A stretch of DNA of 31,985 nt from Faecalibacterium sp. UBA1819 (GCA_002315015.1 DCEX01000026.1:17360-49344); one strand, 5' to 3'. Positions 1 to 7,882 are shown, numbered from the stretch's first letter. Notes: generated by a model not told the origin, from the sequence alone. Program-made: numbers and translations.

Positions 1-63
1 GCATCAGGTAAAGGGTCGAAGTTAGAGAACTTCCTCTCAGCCTGTCAATACAAGCTCCCCTGT
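1..63 (-). promoter_or_regulatory. TPP (THI-box) riboswitch, cut by the window edge
   Basis: Read on the minus strand, this stretch has the hallmarks of a thiamine pyrophosphate aptamer in the right order: an opening AGGGGAGC, then GGCTGAGAGG (conserved GCTGAGA at 41-35), a stem GAAGTT/AACTTC (34-19), and GACCCTTTACCTGATGC (conserved ACCC..ACCTGAT at 16-3). The second half of the aptamer and the expression platform lie beyond position 1. The family binds TPP and shuts off thiamine synthesis or uptake genes, so a thi gene is expected to the left on the minus strand; that gene is inferred, not seen. A promoter sits directly upstream. Confidence 0.88.
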
Positions 64-76
64 TTTGTTTGTCGAA

Positions 77-105
77 AGTATACACCTTTATCAGACAAAA
101 TTCAA
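77..105 (-). promoter_or_regulatory. Promoter for the TPP riboswitch transcript
   Basis: On the minus strand TTGAAT (105-100) and TATACT (82-77) are separated by exactly 17 bases, a good vegetative promoter. Transcription would begin near position 70, a few bases before the riboswitch. Confidence 0.75.
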
Positions 106-180
106 GTGTTTTTTTGAGATTGTTCCATCTTTTTCTATCTTTTGCAGGAAAAGAGCGTATGGATGAGGTTTTATATTTTC

Positions 181-213
181 TTTCAATGCTTTTTCAATCT
201 TTTTTGCTATAAT
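181..213 (+). promoter_or_regulatory. Promoter with 11-bp-phased TTCAAT repeats (putative response-regulator site)
   Basis: A perfect TATAAT (208-213) has no recognisable -35 box. In its place are two TTCAAT hexamers (182-187 and 193-198) spaced 11 bases start to start, one helical turn, the usual layout of an OmpR/PhoB-family binding site. The same pair with the same spacing occurs before the lipoprotein gene at 2146-2162. Activator dependence and autoregulation are inferred. Confidence 0.55.
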
Positions 214-235
214 AAATAAAAAGGGGATGGGCCGT

Positions 236-912
236 TTGAAACTCTTGCTGGTTGAAGATGAGAAAAGGATGTCTCAGGCGCTTTGCGAGCTTTTGCGCCT
301 TGAAAATATGATGTGGATGCTTATGATAACGGTGTGGATGGCTTGGCTGCCATTCAAACGGGCGTGTATGATATTGCCGTTTTAGACGTAATGCTTCCGG
401 GAAAAAACGGGTTTGAGGTGGTTCGTGAAGCCAGAAAGGCCGGAGTCCGCACGCCGGCTTTGATGTTGACGGCAAAAAGCGAGCCGGATGACAAAGTGAC
501 TGGGTTAGACAGCGGCGCCGATGACTATTTGACCAAGCCGTTTATGACAAAAGAGTTGTTGGCAAGGCTGCGGGCACTGAGCCGAAGAAACGGCGCTGCA
601 CCGGACGGTGCGCTGATGTTTGGCGATATTTGTTTGAATCAGGACAGCTTAATGCTTTGCTGCGAAGAAAACAGTGTCCGGTTGAGTGAAAAAGAATATC
701 GAATTTTGGAATACTTTATGCGAAATCAAGGGCAGATTTTAACACGCGAGCAGCTGGCGCTGAAAATATGGGGCTATGACAGCGAAGCGGAGTACAACAA
801 TGTAGAAGTGTATCTATCGTTTGTGCGGAAAAAGCTGAATTTTGTGAAGTCGAACGTAGAAATTAAGGCGGTGCGCGGAATGGGATATGCACTGAGGAAT
901 GCCAATGTTTAA
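236..912 (+). pseudogene. OmpR-family response regulator, frameshifted
   Basis: Two-domain transcriptional response regulator: an N-terminal receiver opening with KLLLVEDE, the phospho-acceptor Asp in AVLDVMLPG, the conserved Lys in LTKPF, then an OmpR-type winged helix (LSEKEYRILEYF, VRGMGYAL). The best start is TTG at 236, about nine bases after AAGGGG; ATG at 227 abuts that ribosome-binding site and fits worse. The frame opened at 236 runs into TAG at 383. The rest of the receiver and the DNA-binding domain are in another frame, open to TAA at 910. Restoring one base at about 304-309 gives a continuous LRLEN-YDVDAYDNG, so a single-base deletion is the simplest lesion. The kinase gene overlaps the 3' end and is also broken. 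Either the locus is decaying or the base is a sequencing error; the product as read would be non-functional. Confidence 0.85.
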
Positions 913-2143
913 ACGCTCACAAAGAAAGATTGTCGCTGTGTTGATGGTGTTTTCGCTTTTGCTGCTGACCGGCGTGATTGGCGTGATCTATTTGGCCAGC
1001 TATGTGCAGGCCACAAACGAAAATCGTGCACTTTTAAAACAGTATGTGGATGACTACGTTATTTTAGAAAGCGGCGGAATGCGGTTTGCACGCGATGAAT
1101 TTCCTAAAACAGCCCCAAATGGACATTTGCGCAAGCCCCCTATGCTGGAGCTTTCCACCTTTTACTCTGTGGCAATTGATAAAACCGGTGCAGTGCTTAA
1201 AGTGGATACTGCCGACATTTCCAGCGTCAGCAAAGAGCATTTGAGCGATTTGGCTGTGCAGATTGTACAAAGCGGAAAGGAAAGCGGAATTGTAGAGCAT
1301 TTGATTTATCGGGCAGAAGATAAAGGCAGCTATACGTTGGTTGCTTTTCTGGATCATACGCTGTTTTTAGAAAATGCCAAAATCTTGATTGAGCATACTT
1401 TGCTGTTCGGCGCGGTGGCATTGGTTATTGTCTTTTTTTCCGCGCGCTGGTTTGCGGGGAAAATTATGGCTCCGCTGGAAGAAAGCTATCAAAAGCAAAA
1501 GCAGTTTATTTCCGATGCGGGACACGAACTGAAAACACCCGTATCGGTTGTGCAGGCCAATTTGGAGTTATTAAAGCGCGAGATTGGCGAAAATCAGTGG
1601 CTTTCCAATATTCAGTACGAGAATGAGCGCATGTCGGCCCTCATTCTGCAATTATTGGATTTAGCACGAACGGAACATGTCACACCACAAATGCAAACGC
1701 TGGATTTGAGCCACTTAGTATGCGGAGAAGCGCTTGTGCTGGAAACAGTGGCCTATGAGCAGGGGCAAACGCTGACAACGGACATCGAGCAGGAGATACA
1801 GGTGGAGGGAAACCCGGTTCAGCTTAAACAATTGGTTTCGATTTTGTTGGACAATGCGATTCGCCACAATGAGCCGAACGGAAAAGTTGAGGTTGTTTAA
1901 AAAAAAGAGAAACGATATGCGGTGCTGCGTGTATCCAACGAGGGAGAACCGATTCCCGAACCGCAAAGAGAACGCTTATTTGAACGTTTTTATCAAACGG
2001 ATTCCGCCAGAGCCCATAGCGGCCATTATGGTTTGGGGCTGGCGATTGCAAAGGCGATTGTAACAGCGCATAAAGGGACAATTTCCATTCATTGTCCAGA
2101 CGGAAAAATCGAGTTTTGTGTGAGATTTTTGTTAAAACGATAA
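905..2143 (+). pseudogene. Sensor histidine kinase interrupted by an in-frame TAA
   Basis: Membrane sensor kinase paired with the preceding regulator. ATG at 905 is preferred over ATG 899 because GAGGA at 894-898 is six bases upstream of it. Visible parts: a first membrane helix near residues 7-32, an extracytoplasmic loop of about 125 residues, a second helix near 165-182, the phospho-accepting His in DAGHELKTP (about residue 207), the N-box LLDNAIRHN, and after the stop FERFYQTDSA and the G-box GLGLAIAKAIV. TAA at 1898-1900 falls between N-box and G-box. The frame resumes without a shift and stays open to TAA 2141, so one substitution closes the gene. The truncated product has half an ATP-binding domain and should not autophosphorylate. 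The ligand is unknown. Confidence 0.85.
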
Positions 2144-2145
2144 AG

Positions 2146-2178
2146 TTCAATGTTCTTTCAATGTTTCCGGGCTACACT
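2146..2178 (+). promoter_or_regulatory. Second TTCAAT 11-bp repeat with a possible -10 box
   Basis: TTCAAT at 2146-2151 and 2157-2162, 11 bases apart, matches the pair upstream of the response regulator. TACACT at 2173-2178 is a plausible -10, 16 bases from the second hexamer (15 in the other copy), with no good -35 box. This suggests that the two-component system activates the lipoprotein gene separately. Inference from shared pattern and spacing. Confidence 0.5.
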
Positions 2179-2200
2179 GAAACCGTTGTAAAAAGTACGG

Positions 2201-2236
2201 CTTGGAAAAGCTGCGCAAAAGCAGCTGTCTGCCAAG
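2201..2236 (+). other. Stem-loop in the lipoprotein leader
   Basis: AGCTGC (2209-2214) and GCAGCT (2221-2226) pair perfectly around a six-base loop; CTTGG (2201-2205) and CCAAG (2232-2236) extend the stem after an internal loop. No U-run follows, so it is more likely an mRNA leader structure than a terminator. Confidence 0.4.
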
Positions 2237-2301
2237 AGATTGTGCTTTTGGAATTCCTGATGGGGAGGTATCAGTAAGATGGTTTTTCAACCGGACAAGA
2301 A

Positions 2302-2319
2302 AAGTAAATAAAGTAAATA
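2302..2319 (+). repeat. 9-bp tandem duplication creating a stop codon
   Basis: AAGTAAATA occurs twice back to back (2302-2310, 2311-2319). GGGGAGG (2262-2268) precedes ATG 2279, which reads eleven codons and meets TAA at 2309-2311 inside the repeat. The same frame then continues into the lipoprotein. With one copy of the unit the codons would read AGT AAA TAT AGT ATG and the frame would be open from 2279. Confidence 0.8.
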
Positions 2320-2323
2320 TAGT

Positions 2324-4246
2324 ATGCGCATGGTAGTGCAAAAGATTTTTTGCGTGGTGATTGCTGCCGCTTTGGCAATCAGTTTGACCGCCTGTCAACA
2401 AAATGCAGAAGGGACAGAATCGGCGGTGAATACGGCTTCACAATCGACAGCCAACACAACGTATACCGGAACAGTGACCGAAATCAGTGCGGAAAGCATT
2501 ACTGTCAGCACAGAAGGCGGCACGACTGTGACAGCGGCGATTACAAGTGATACTGTGCTGGAACGCGGAATGAGCCCGGGCGGCGGCGGTGGACAGCCGC
2601 CGGAGGGAACACCGCCGCAGCAGCCGGGTCAGGCGAGCGGGGGAGAGAGTATGGCACAAAGCGGTGAGACTCCGCCGGAGATGCCGCAAGGGGAAGCGTC
2701 CGCTGATATGAGCGGCGCTCAACCGGAGGGAACGCCGCAGCAGCCGGGCCAGGCAAGTGCAGGGGAAAGTATGGCGCAAAGCGGCGAGGCTCCGCCGGAA
2801 ATGCCGGAAGGGCAAGCGCCTGAAGGAATGGGGCAAGGGATGCCGCAGGAAGAGTTGACGGTGGATTCCATTGCCGTGGGCGCAAGCGTTACGCTCGAAG
2901 TAGACGAAAACAATACGGCTATTACAATTACACTCTCCGGCGGCATGGGCGGCCCGGGCGGCGGTACGTCTGCGCCGGAAAGTTACAGCGCGGTAAATGA
3001 GTACACGGAAGATACGTCGGTGTCAAATACATCGCTTTCTTCCGAAGGCACCGATGAAAACACGGTGTTAGTTCAAACGGCGGGAATCACTGCCGCGCTC
3101 GATAATGTTAATATTGTGCGAAATTCTCAAGACAGCACCGGAGGCGACAGCTCCAGTTTTTACGGTGTGGGCGCCGCCGCACTGGTGACGGACGGAACAT
3201 TGAGCATTTCCAACAGCACCATCGAAAGTGATGCTGCGGGCGGTGCGGGTGTGTTTGCATATGGCAACGGAACGGCTTATGTTTCAGACACAACCATTAC
3301 CGCGATGCAGAATACCGCAGGCGGAATTCATGTAGCGGGCGGCGGTACGCTGTATGCGTGGGATTTGAACGTAGAAACAAACGGAGAATCCTCGGCCGCG
3401 ATTCGCTCTGACCGAGGCAGCGGAACCATGGTGGTGGACGGTGGTTCTTATACCGCAAACGGTGTAGGGTCTCCCGCAGTATACAGTACGGCAGATATTA
3501 CTGTGCGTGATGCGGAATTAACAGCGAACGGCTCGGAAGCAATCTGCATTGAAGGATTGAACACCATTCGCCTGTTTGATTGCGATTTAACGGGAAATAT
3601 GAGCGATTTGGAGCAAAATGACTGCACTTGGAATGTGATTTTGTATCAAAGCATGTCCGGCGACTCTGAGGTGGGCAACAGTACGTTTGAAATGAGCGGC
3701 GGAACGCTGACTGCAAAAAACGGCGGTATGTTTTACACGACGAATACAGAGTCAACTTTTGTTCTGTCTGACGTGAAACTTGTCAATGCAGACGACAGCG
3801 AATTTTTGCTGAAATGCACAGGCAACAGCAATCAGCGCGGCTGGGGTGCGGCGGGAGCAAACGGCGCCGATAGTCATTTTACCGCCATCCAGCAGACAAT
3901 GGAAGGAAATGTCATTTGGGATTCTATCAGCAAGCTGGATTTCTATTTGACGCAGGCCAGCACATGGACGGGCGCAGTGATTCAGGATGAGTCTAACGCC
4001 GGGGCAGACGGTGATGGATATGGAAACGTGTATATTGACGCAGACAGCACATGGACCGTCACGGGCGACAGCACAGTGAGCGCTTTATCCTGCGCCGGTA
4101 CCATGCAAGACAGTGACGGAAATACGGTTTCCGTCGTTGGAACAGACGGCACGGTTTATGTGGAGGGAACGAGCGAATATACCGTCACGGTAAATAGCTA
4201 TTCTGACAGCGGCGACGTTTCGGAAGCTTCCACCTTGGATACTTGA
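2324..4246 (+). CDS. Secreted beta-helix lipoprotein of unknown ligand
   Basis: A 640-residue surface lipoprotein. A basic N-terminus and hydrophobic stretch end in LTAC, with Cys24 as the lipidation site. Residues about 46-80 form a short beta domain (TGTVTEISAESITVS). A Pro/Gly/Gln linker follows with two near-identical 29-30-residue repeats (about 93-122 and 134-162). From about residue 200 the protein is rich in Ser, Thr, Gly and Asn with repeated short strands, typical of a right-handed parallel beta-helix as in carbohydrate-binding or adhesive proteins of gut Firmicutes. No catalytic motif is recognised. ATG 2324 lacks a clear ribosome-binding site; the well-placed ATG 2279 is in the same frame but blocked by a duplication-born TAA. 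Linked to the upstream two-component genes by position and by a shared operator-like repeat. The function is inferred only as cell-surface binding. Confidence 0.8.
   Translation: MRMVVQKIFCVVIAAALAISLTACQQNAEGTESAVNTASQSTANTTYTGTVTEISAESITVSTEGGTTVTAAITSDTVLERGMSPGGGGGQPPEGTPPQQPGQASGGESMAQSGETPPEMPQGEASADMSGAQPEGTPQQPGQASAGESMAQSGEAPPEMPEGQAPEGMGQGMPQEELTVDSIAVGASVTLEVDENNTAITITLSGGMGGPGGGTSAPESYSAVNEYTEDTSVSNTSLSSEGTDENTVLVQTAGITAALDNVNIVRNSQDSTGGDSSSFYGVGAAALVTDGTLSISNSTIESDAAGGAGVFAYGNGTAYVSDTTITAMQNTAGGIHVAGGGTLYAWDLNVETNGESSAAIRSDRGSGTMVVDGGSYTANGVGSPAVYSTADITVRDAELTANGSEAICIEGLNTIRLFDCDLTGNMSDLEQNDCTWNVILYQSMSGDSEVGNSTFEMSGGTLTAKNGGMFYTTNTESTFVLSDVKLVNADDSEFLLKCTGNSNQRGWGAAGANGADSHFTAIQQTMEGNVIWDSISKLDFYLTQASTWTGAVIQDESNAGADGDGYGNVYIDADSTWTVTGDSTVSALSCAGTMQDSDGNTVSVVGTDGTVYVEGTSEYTVTVNSYSDSGDVSEASTLDT
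2600..2809 (+). repeat. Two-copy in-frame repeat in the lipoprotein linker
   Basis: Two copies of a roughly 90-base coding repeat (about 2600-2689 and 2723-2809) encode PEGTP(P)QQPGQAS followed by GESMAQSGE and PPEMP. They lie in the flexible linker, where copy number could change without breaking the frame. Confidence 0.75.
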
Positions 4247-4310
4247 GAGAGCTTTGCCGTAGAGAATCCGAATGTTTGAACGCAGTAGTGCACCACGATA
4301 AAACCAAAAC

Positions 4311-4349
4311 AACAAGGGCTAACCCGAAGCGGACGGGTTAGCCCTTGTT
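4311..4349. terminator. Bidirectional terminator between convergent genes
   Basis: A perfect 16-bp stem, AACAAGGGCTAACCCG paired with CGGGTTAGCCCTTGTT, around a seven-base loop, between the lipoprotein (+) and the Mrr-type gene (-). The U-runs are short, but stem and position fit a shared terminator. Confidence 0.8.
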
Positions 4350-4354
4350 TGCGC

Positions 4355-5272
4355 TTAGAACGAAGCATCATCTAAAAAATAATCACTGTCAATTCTCTTG
4401 ATTTGATACGTTTTTTGTGTGGAGACGCCGACTTCGTGCTCAATCATCAATTGCGCCAGTTTTTGGCCGTCCACTAAAATGATGTGCTGTGCGTCGGCAA
4501 ATTTTTTGGCTGCCTGAGAGAAGCGGCAGGTTGCAATGAACAAGCCCTTTTCTATTTTGGGTGGCCCCATCATTGCTCCGGCAAATTTCTGAACCTCGGG
4601 CCTGCCGATTACGGTTTCAGGGTTCCAGCGCTTGGCTTGAATGTAAATCAGATTAAACCCTAGTTTGTCCTCGTGAATGATGCCATCAATTCCACCGTCG
4701 CCGCTGTTTTTTGTGACAAAGCCATCGCCATAGCCCATCGCGCGCATCAAGTCAACAACAAGATTTTCAAAAAAAGAAGGCGACTGCGCCATGATTTCAG
4801 TAAACAAATCGTCAGCCAGCTGTTCATTGATGGTTTGGTAAACATGCTCAAAGGTTTCCATTGGCGTTTCCGCACTGGTTTCTCTTTCGCTGCAAGCAGA
4901 TTGATTTTCCGTGGAATCAGGTGCTTTTATGCCTTTTTTGAACCGGGCAAACTCTTCTGAATGCAAGGCAAGAAATTCGTCTGTCAGCGGAACTTGTTGC
5001 AGCAAAGCATTCTTGCCCTGCTGCGTGATTTGAACATATGCTCGTTTCGGCGTTTCAATCATGCCAGCTTTCTTTAAATATGTTTTTGCCCATCCTACGC
5101 GGTTGTCAAAAACCGTTTGGCGGTTGCTGGGCAGACGCAGCGCTAAATCAGTATCCTCAAGTTGTAAACATTCAGCAATTGCTTGCTTGACTTCTTTGAG
5201 CGGGTGAAGACATTCATCGCTGATAACAGATAGAAAAGGAACATATAGTTCATGATATTTTGGCAGACTCAT
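4355..5272 (-). CDS. mrr: Mrr-type restriction endonuclease
   Basis: A 305-residue protein, close to the length of E. coli Mrr. The N-terminal ~95 residues look like the Mrr winged-helix DNA-binding domain (VGWAKTYLKKAGMIETPKR, QITQQGK). After a variable linker, the C-terminal Mrr catalytic domain of the PD-(D/E)xK nuclease fold carries FFENLVVDLMRAMGYG, the acidic residue in GDGGIDGII and the QAK motif in YIQAKRW. Known Mrr enzymes are type IV systems cutting foreign methylated DNA; the specificity of this one is unknown. The start is supported by GAGGGAG eight bases upstream. It lies about 30 bases after the rRNA methyltransferase gene on the same strand, so co-transcription is likely. No partner methylase is adjacent, as expected for type IV. 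Confidence 0.88.
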   Translation of the reverse strand: MSLPKYHELYVPFLSVISDECLHPLKEVKQAIAECLQLEDTDLALRLPSNRQTVFDNRVGWAKTYLKKAGMIETPKRAYVQITQQGKNALLQQVPLTDEFLALHSEEFARFKKGIKAPDSTENQSACSERETSAETPMETFEHVYQTINEQLADDLFTEIMAQSPSFFENLVVDLMRAMGYGDGFVTKNSGDGGIDGIIHEDKLGFNLIYIQAKRWNPETVIGRPEVQKFAGAMMGPPKIEKGLFIATCRFSQAAKKFADAQHIILVDGQKLAQLMIEHEVGVSTQKTYQIKRIDSDYFLDDASF

Positions 5273-5302
5273 GGTTTAACTCCCTCACATCTGTGTGCGC
5301 TA

Positions 5303-6679
5303 TTATGTGCTTGACGCGCTGTCTGTTCTCGTCAACTGCATACAAACTTCTACATGCTTTGTTTTCGGGAATAAATCAACAGGCTGGATGATATTGATTT
5401 CATAATGATTCTCTGTTAAAAACGCTGCATCGCGTGCGGCAGTGGCGGCGTTGCAGCTAATCATTACAATGCGTTTCGGCTTCATAGTCAACACTGCCCG
5501 CAGAGTGGTGTTATCGCAGCCTTTGCGCGGCGGGTCAACGATGATGACATCCGGGCGCAGACCTTCCTGCACCAGCATGGCTGCGGCTTTTTGCGCGTCT
5601 GCACAATGAAATTCCGCGTGGTGAACTCCCATGCGGTGGGCGTTGCGCCGTGCGTCCTCAATGGCTTGAGGCACAATTTCCACGCCAATCAGACGCTTGC
5701 ATTGATGCGCCATGGATAAGCCGATGGTGCCCGCGCCGCAATATAAGTCAAGCAAGGTTTCGCTGCCTGTCAGCCCGGCAAATTCAGCCGCTTTTGCATA
5801 CAGCAAGTTGGCGCCTTGCGTATTGACTTGATAGAAAGACAGAGGATTCAATGCAACAGGCACCCCGGCCATTTCGTCGCGCAGGACGCCGCTGCCCCAA
5901 AGTATGACGCATTCCGGCCCAAGGACAACATTGGTGTTTTTCTCGTTGATATTTAATACGATAGAGTCAATTTCTGCAAATCGCTGCGTGAGTGATCGGC
6001 AAAAATCTTCCATACCAGGGAATGTGCGGCCATTGCCCACAAGGCAAAGGAGCACTTTTCCTGTGGTGACGGCATGGCGCAGATAAAGGTGGCGAGCAAA
6101 ACCGTGCCCGGTGCGCTCATCGTAAACAGAAACGCCAAGCCGGGTTAAAACTGAACAGGCTTCACGGGTAATGTCATTCAGCAAAGCGGGCTGCAATAAA
6201 CAATCATCGCACGCAATAACGCGATGGCTGCGGGCAGCATAGAAACCGGCGTGTACCGCACCTGTTTCGTCTGCATATAAGGGATACTGCACCTTATTTC
6301 GATAGCGTTCCGGCAAAGGCGAAGCAAGGCAGGGCAAAACGGGGTGGTGGATGCCCCCTAAACGGCGCATTGCATCTGCAACAAATGTGGTTTTGGCGCG
6401 CAGCTCCTCCGTATAGTTTAAATGCTGCAAATCACAGCCGCCGCACCGCCCGAAAATCGGACAGGGAGGGGAGACACGGCAGGGCGCAGGAGTATGCAAG
6501 GCGTGGATAATGCCGAAAGCATACGTTTTGCACACTTTTACAATGCGCACATCTGCTGTGTCACCGGGGGCGGAAAACGGGACAAAAACTGCTTGGCCGT
6601 CAAAGCGGCCCACGCCGTTTCCATCGCTCGAGAGAGAATCAATATGCAAAAAGATGATTTCGTTTTTTTTCAGACTCAT
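5303..6679 (-). CDS. rlmD: 23S rRNA (uracil-C5)-methyltransferase, RumA/RlmD family
   Basis: SAM-dependent enzyme that methylates C5 of a uracil in 23S rRNA. The start MSLKKNE is chosen because AAAGGA lies a few bases upstream; a longer frame exists but has no such support. Order: TRAM RNA-binding domain (about 1-60), cysteines C67, C73, C79 and C82 in CPIFGRCGGCDLQ plus a later CDDC, fitting the 4Fe-4S site of this family, then a Rossmann methyltransferase with LLDLYCGAGTIGLS (SAM), DPPRKGC and the nucleophile Cys in SCNAATAARD. The usual proline of SCNP is alanine here. Length 458 residues is normal. Firmicutes members may be RlmC/RlmD dual enzymes, so the exact target base is uncertain. 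Confidence 0.92.
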   Translation of the reverse strand: MSLKKNEIIFLHIDSLSSDGNGVGRFDGQAVFVPFSAPGDTADVRIVKVCKTYAFGIIHALHTPAPCRVSPPCPIFGRCGGCDLQHLNYTEELRAKTTFVADAMRRLGGIHHPVLPCLASPLPERYRNKVQYPLYADETGAVHAGFYAARSHRVIACDDCLLQPALLNDITREACSVLTRLGVSVYDERTGHGFARHLYLRHAVTTGKVLLCLVGNGRTFPGMEDFCRSLTQRFAEIDSIVLNINEKNTNVVLGPECVILWGSGVLRDEMAGVPVALNPLSFYQVNTQGANLLYAKAAEFAGLTGSETLLDLYCGAGTIGLSMAHQCKRLIGVEIVPQAIEDARRNAHRMGVHHAEFHCADAQKAAAMLVQEGLRPDVIIVDPPRKGCDNTTLRAVLTMKPKRIVMISCNAATAARDAAFLTENHYEINIIQPVDLFPKTKHVEVCMQLTRTDSASST

Positions 6680-6730
6680 AAACAATCCTTTCCGGCTGCT
6701 TGGGTGCAAAGGAATCTCTGTAAAGACGGA

Positions 6731-7588
6731 TTATTCCTGCGAAGAAGGCTCCTGCGTGGGCGTTAAGCTGGCAAGGTAGCGGCTGGGCGGAACGCCTTTA
6801 TTCTTTTTGAACACGCGCGAAAAATAGAATTGGTCAAAAAAGCCGACGGAAACGGCAATCTCTGCGATGGAAAGCTCGGAGTTTTTCAGCAGATAACACG
6901 CTTCGCTGATGCGGTAATTGGTGAGGTAGTCGATGGGCGACTGGCCGACATTGCTCATGAAAACACGGTAAAGATGGCTGCGCGAAACCCCCACAGCCTT
7001 TGCAATGTCGTCGATGCTGATGTCGTGCGAATAATTGAACTGAATATACTTAATTGCATTGATGACGTATTGGGAGCTGGAATTGGACGGACGCGGCGAA
7101 GCCTCCATGGCTTCCTTCATCAGCTCCGCAATAAATAAGTACAAATACCCCACCATTAAGGCCTCATTGCGCGGGTCGGGGCCGCGCGAAAGAAAAATAT
7201 TAAAAATGGCATCCTTTACCTTTTCGGTATTTTTGCACTGATGAATGGGACAGTGCTCACTAAAGGGCAGCTGCTGCACCAGTTTATTGGCACACGCGCC
7301 GTTAAACCCTACCCAATAATATTCCCATGGGTCTTCCACATCGGCGGAATAGGTAATGAGCTGATTGGGCTTGGCCAAAAAAATATCCCCCGCGGAGAGC
7401 TCAAAAACGGTGTCGTTAAGCGTGTAGGTGCCTTTTCCGCGGGCAACATAGTGGATTAAATAGTGATCGCGAATGCCGGGCCCCCAAGTGTATCCGCGCT
7501 CGCAGCTTTGCAGACCGCAGTTGAAAATGGAAAGCTCAACATTATCGGTATAATTTTGTTTGAACGATTGTTTATAGGTATTGGGCAT
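6731..7588 (-). CDS. AraC-family transcriptional regulator
   Basis: A 285-residue AraC/XylS regulator. The N-terminal ~150 residues form a cupin-like ligand-binding domain (VARGKGTYTLND, ELSAGDIFLAKP, WEYYWVGFNG), typical of sugar-sensing members. The C-terminal ~100 residues carry two helix-turn-helix units (ISIDDIAKAVGVSRSHLYRV and SIAEIAVSVGFFDQFYFSRV) with the family signature FKKNKGVPPSRY. The start MPNTYK is preferred because AAGGAAG is six bases upstream; an ATG two codons earlier overlaps that site. No sugar transporter or glycosidase lies nearby, so the target is likely elsewhere. It is followed after 51 bases by the rRNA methyltransferase gene. Confidence 0.9.
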   Translation of the reverse strand: MPNTYKQSFKQNYTDNVELSIFNCGLQSCERGYTWGPGIRDHYLIHYVARGKGTYTLNDTVFELSAGDIFLAKPNQLITYSADVEDPWEYYWVGFNGACANKLVQQLPFSEHCPIHQCKNTEKVKDAIFNIFLSRGPDPRNEALMVGYLYLFIAELMKEAMEASPRPSNSSSQYVINAIKYIQFNYSHDISIDDIAKAVGVSRSHLYRVFMSNVGQSPIDYLTNYRISEACYLLKNSELSIAEIAVSVGFFDQFYFSRVFKKNKGVPPSRYLASLTPTQEPSSQE

Positions 7589-7662
7589 AGTCATCTTCCT
7601 TATGTATATGGAACGAATAGAACGTCTGATAAGATGCATGGCAGCATATCAATATTAAAGGT

Positions 7663-7707
7663 ATTATAACAATAAATTCAACAAAAGTCCATAGATAAAT
7701 CCCTATG
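7663..7707 (-). promoter_or_regulatory. Promoter of the araC-type gene with a small inverted repeat
   Basis: On the minus strand TGGACT (7691-7686) and TATAAT (7668-7663) are 17 bases apart. CATAG (7690-7694) and CTATG (7703-7707) form an inverted repeat with an eight-base spacer over the -35 region, a possible regulator site. Confidence 0.5.
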
Positions 7708-7749
7708 CACCAAAAAAACGAGCGCAAATTTATGCTTGATTTTTAAAAG

Positions 7750-7779
7750 TTGCACTTGCTTTTTCTTTTTCAATATGAT
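7750..7779 (+). promoter_or_regulatory. Candidate yerC promoter
   Basis: TTGCAC (7750-7755) and TATGAT (7774-7779) with an 18-base spacer. Transcription would start near 7786 and give a leader of about 95 bases before yerC. Confidence 0.5.
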
Positions 7780-7799
7780 ACTGTATTAAAGTGAAAAAT

Positions 7800-7861
7800 C
7801 GCATAGGTGCGCAAGAGCCGCTGAGGGCCGATGCAACGGCAGCCCAAACAGAAAATCGGCC
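7800..7861 (+). ncRNA. Structured 5' leader of yerC, class not recognised
   Basis: CGCA/TGCG (7800-7803, 7808-7811) forms a tetraloop hairpin. GGCCGAT (7826-7832) pairs perfectly with ATCGGCC (7855-7861) just before the ribosome-binding site. GCCG/CGGC (7817-7820, 7837-7840) and GGGC/GCCC offer competing pairings. No known riboswitch consensus could be matched. A regulatory leader is a hypothesis. Confidence 0.35.
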
Positions 7862-7882
7862 AAGAAATACGGAGGAATTAAA

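Noticed and set aside
1898..1900. TAA in the kinase read as a sense codon (stop recoding)
   Set aside because: TAA ends rpsL, rpsG, fusA, tuf, rpoB and rpoC here, so it is an ordinary stop in this genome.
7800..7861. SAM-box or other known riboswitch before yerC
   Set aside because: Some short words resemble the S-box, but the length and helix order do not fit any consensus I know.
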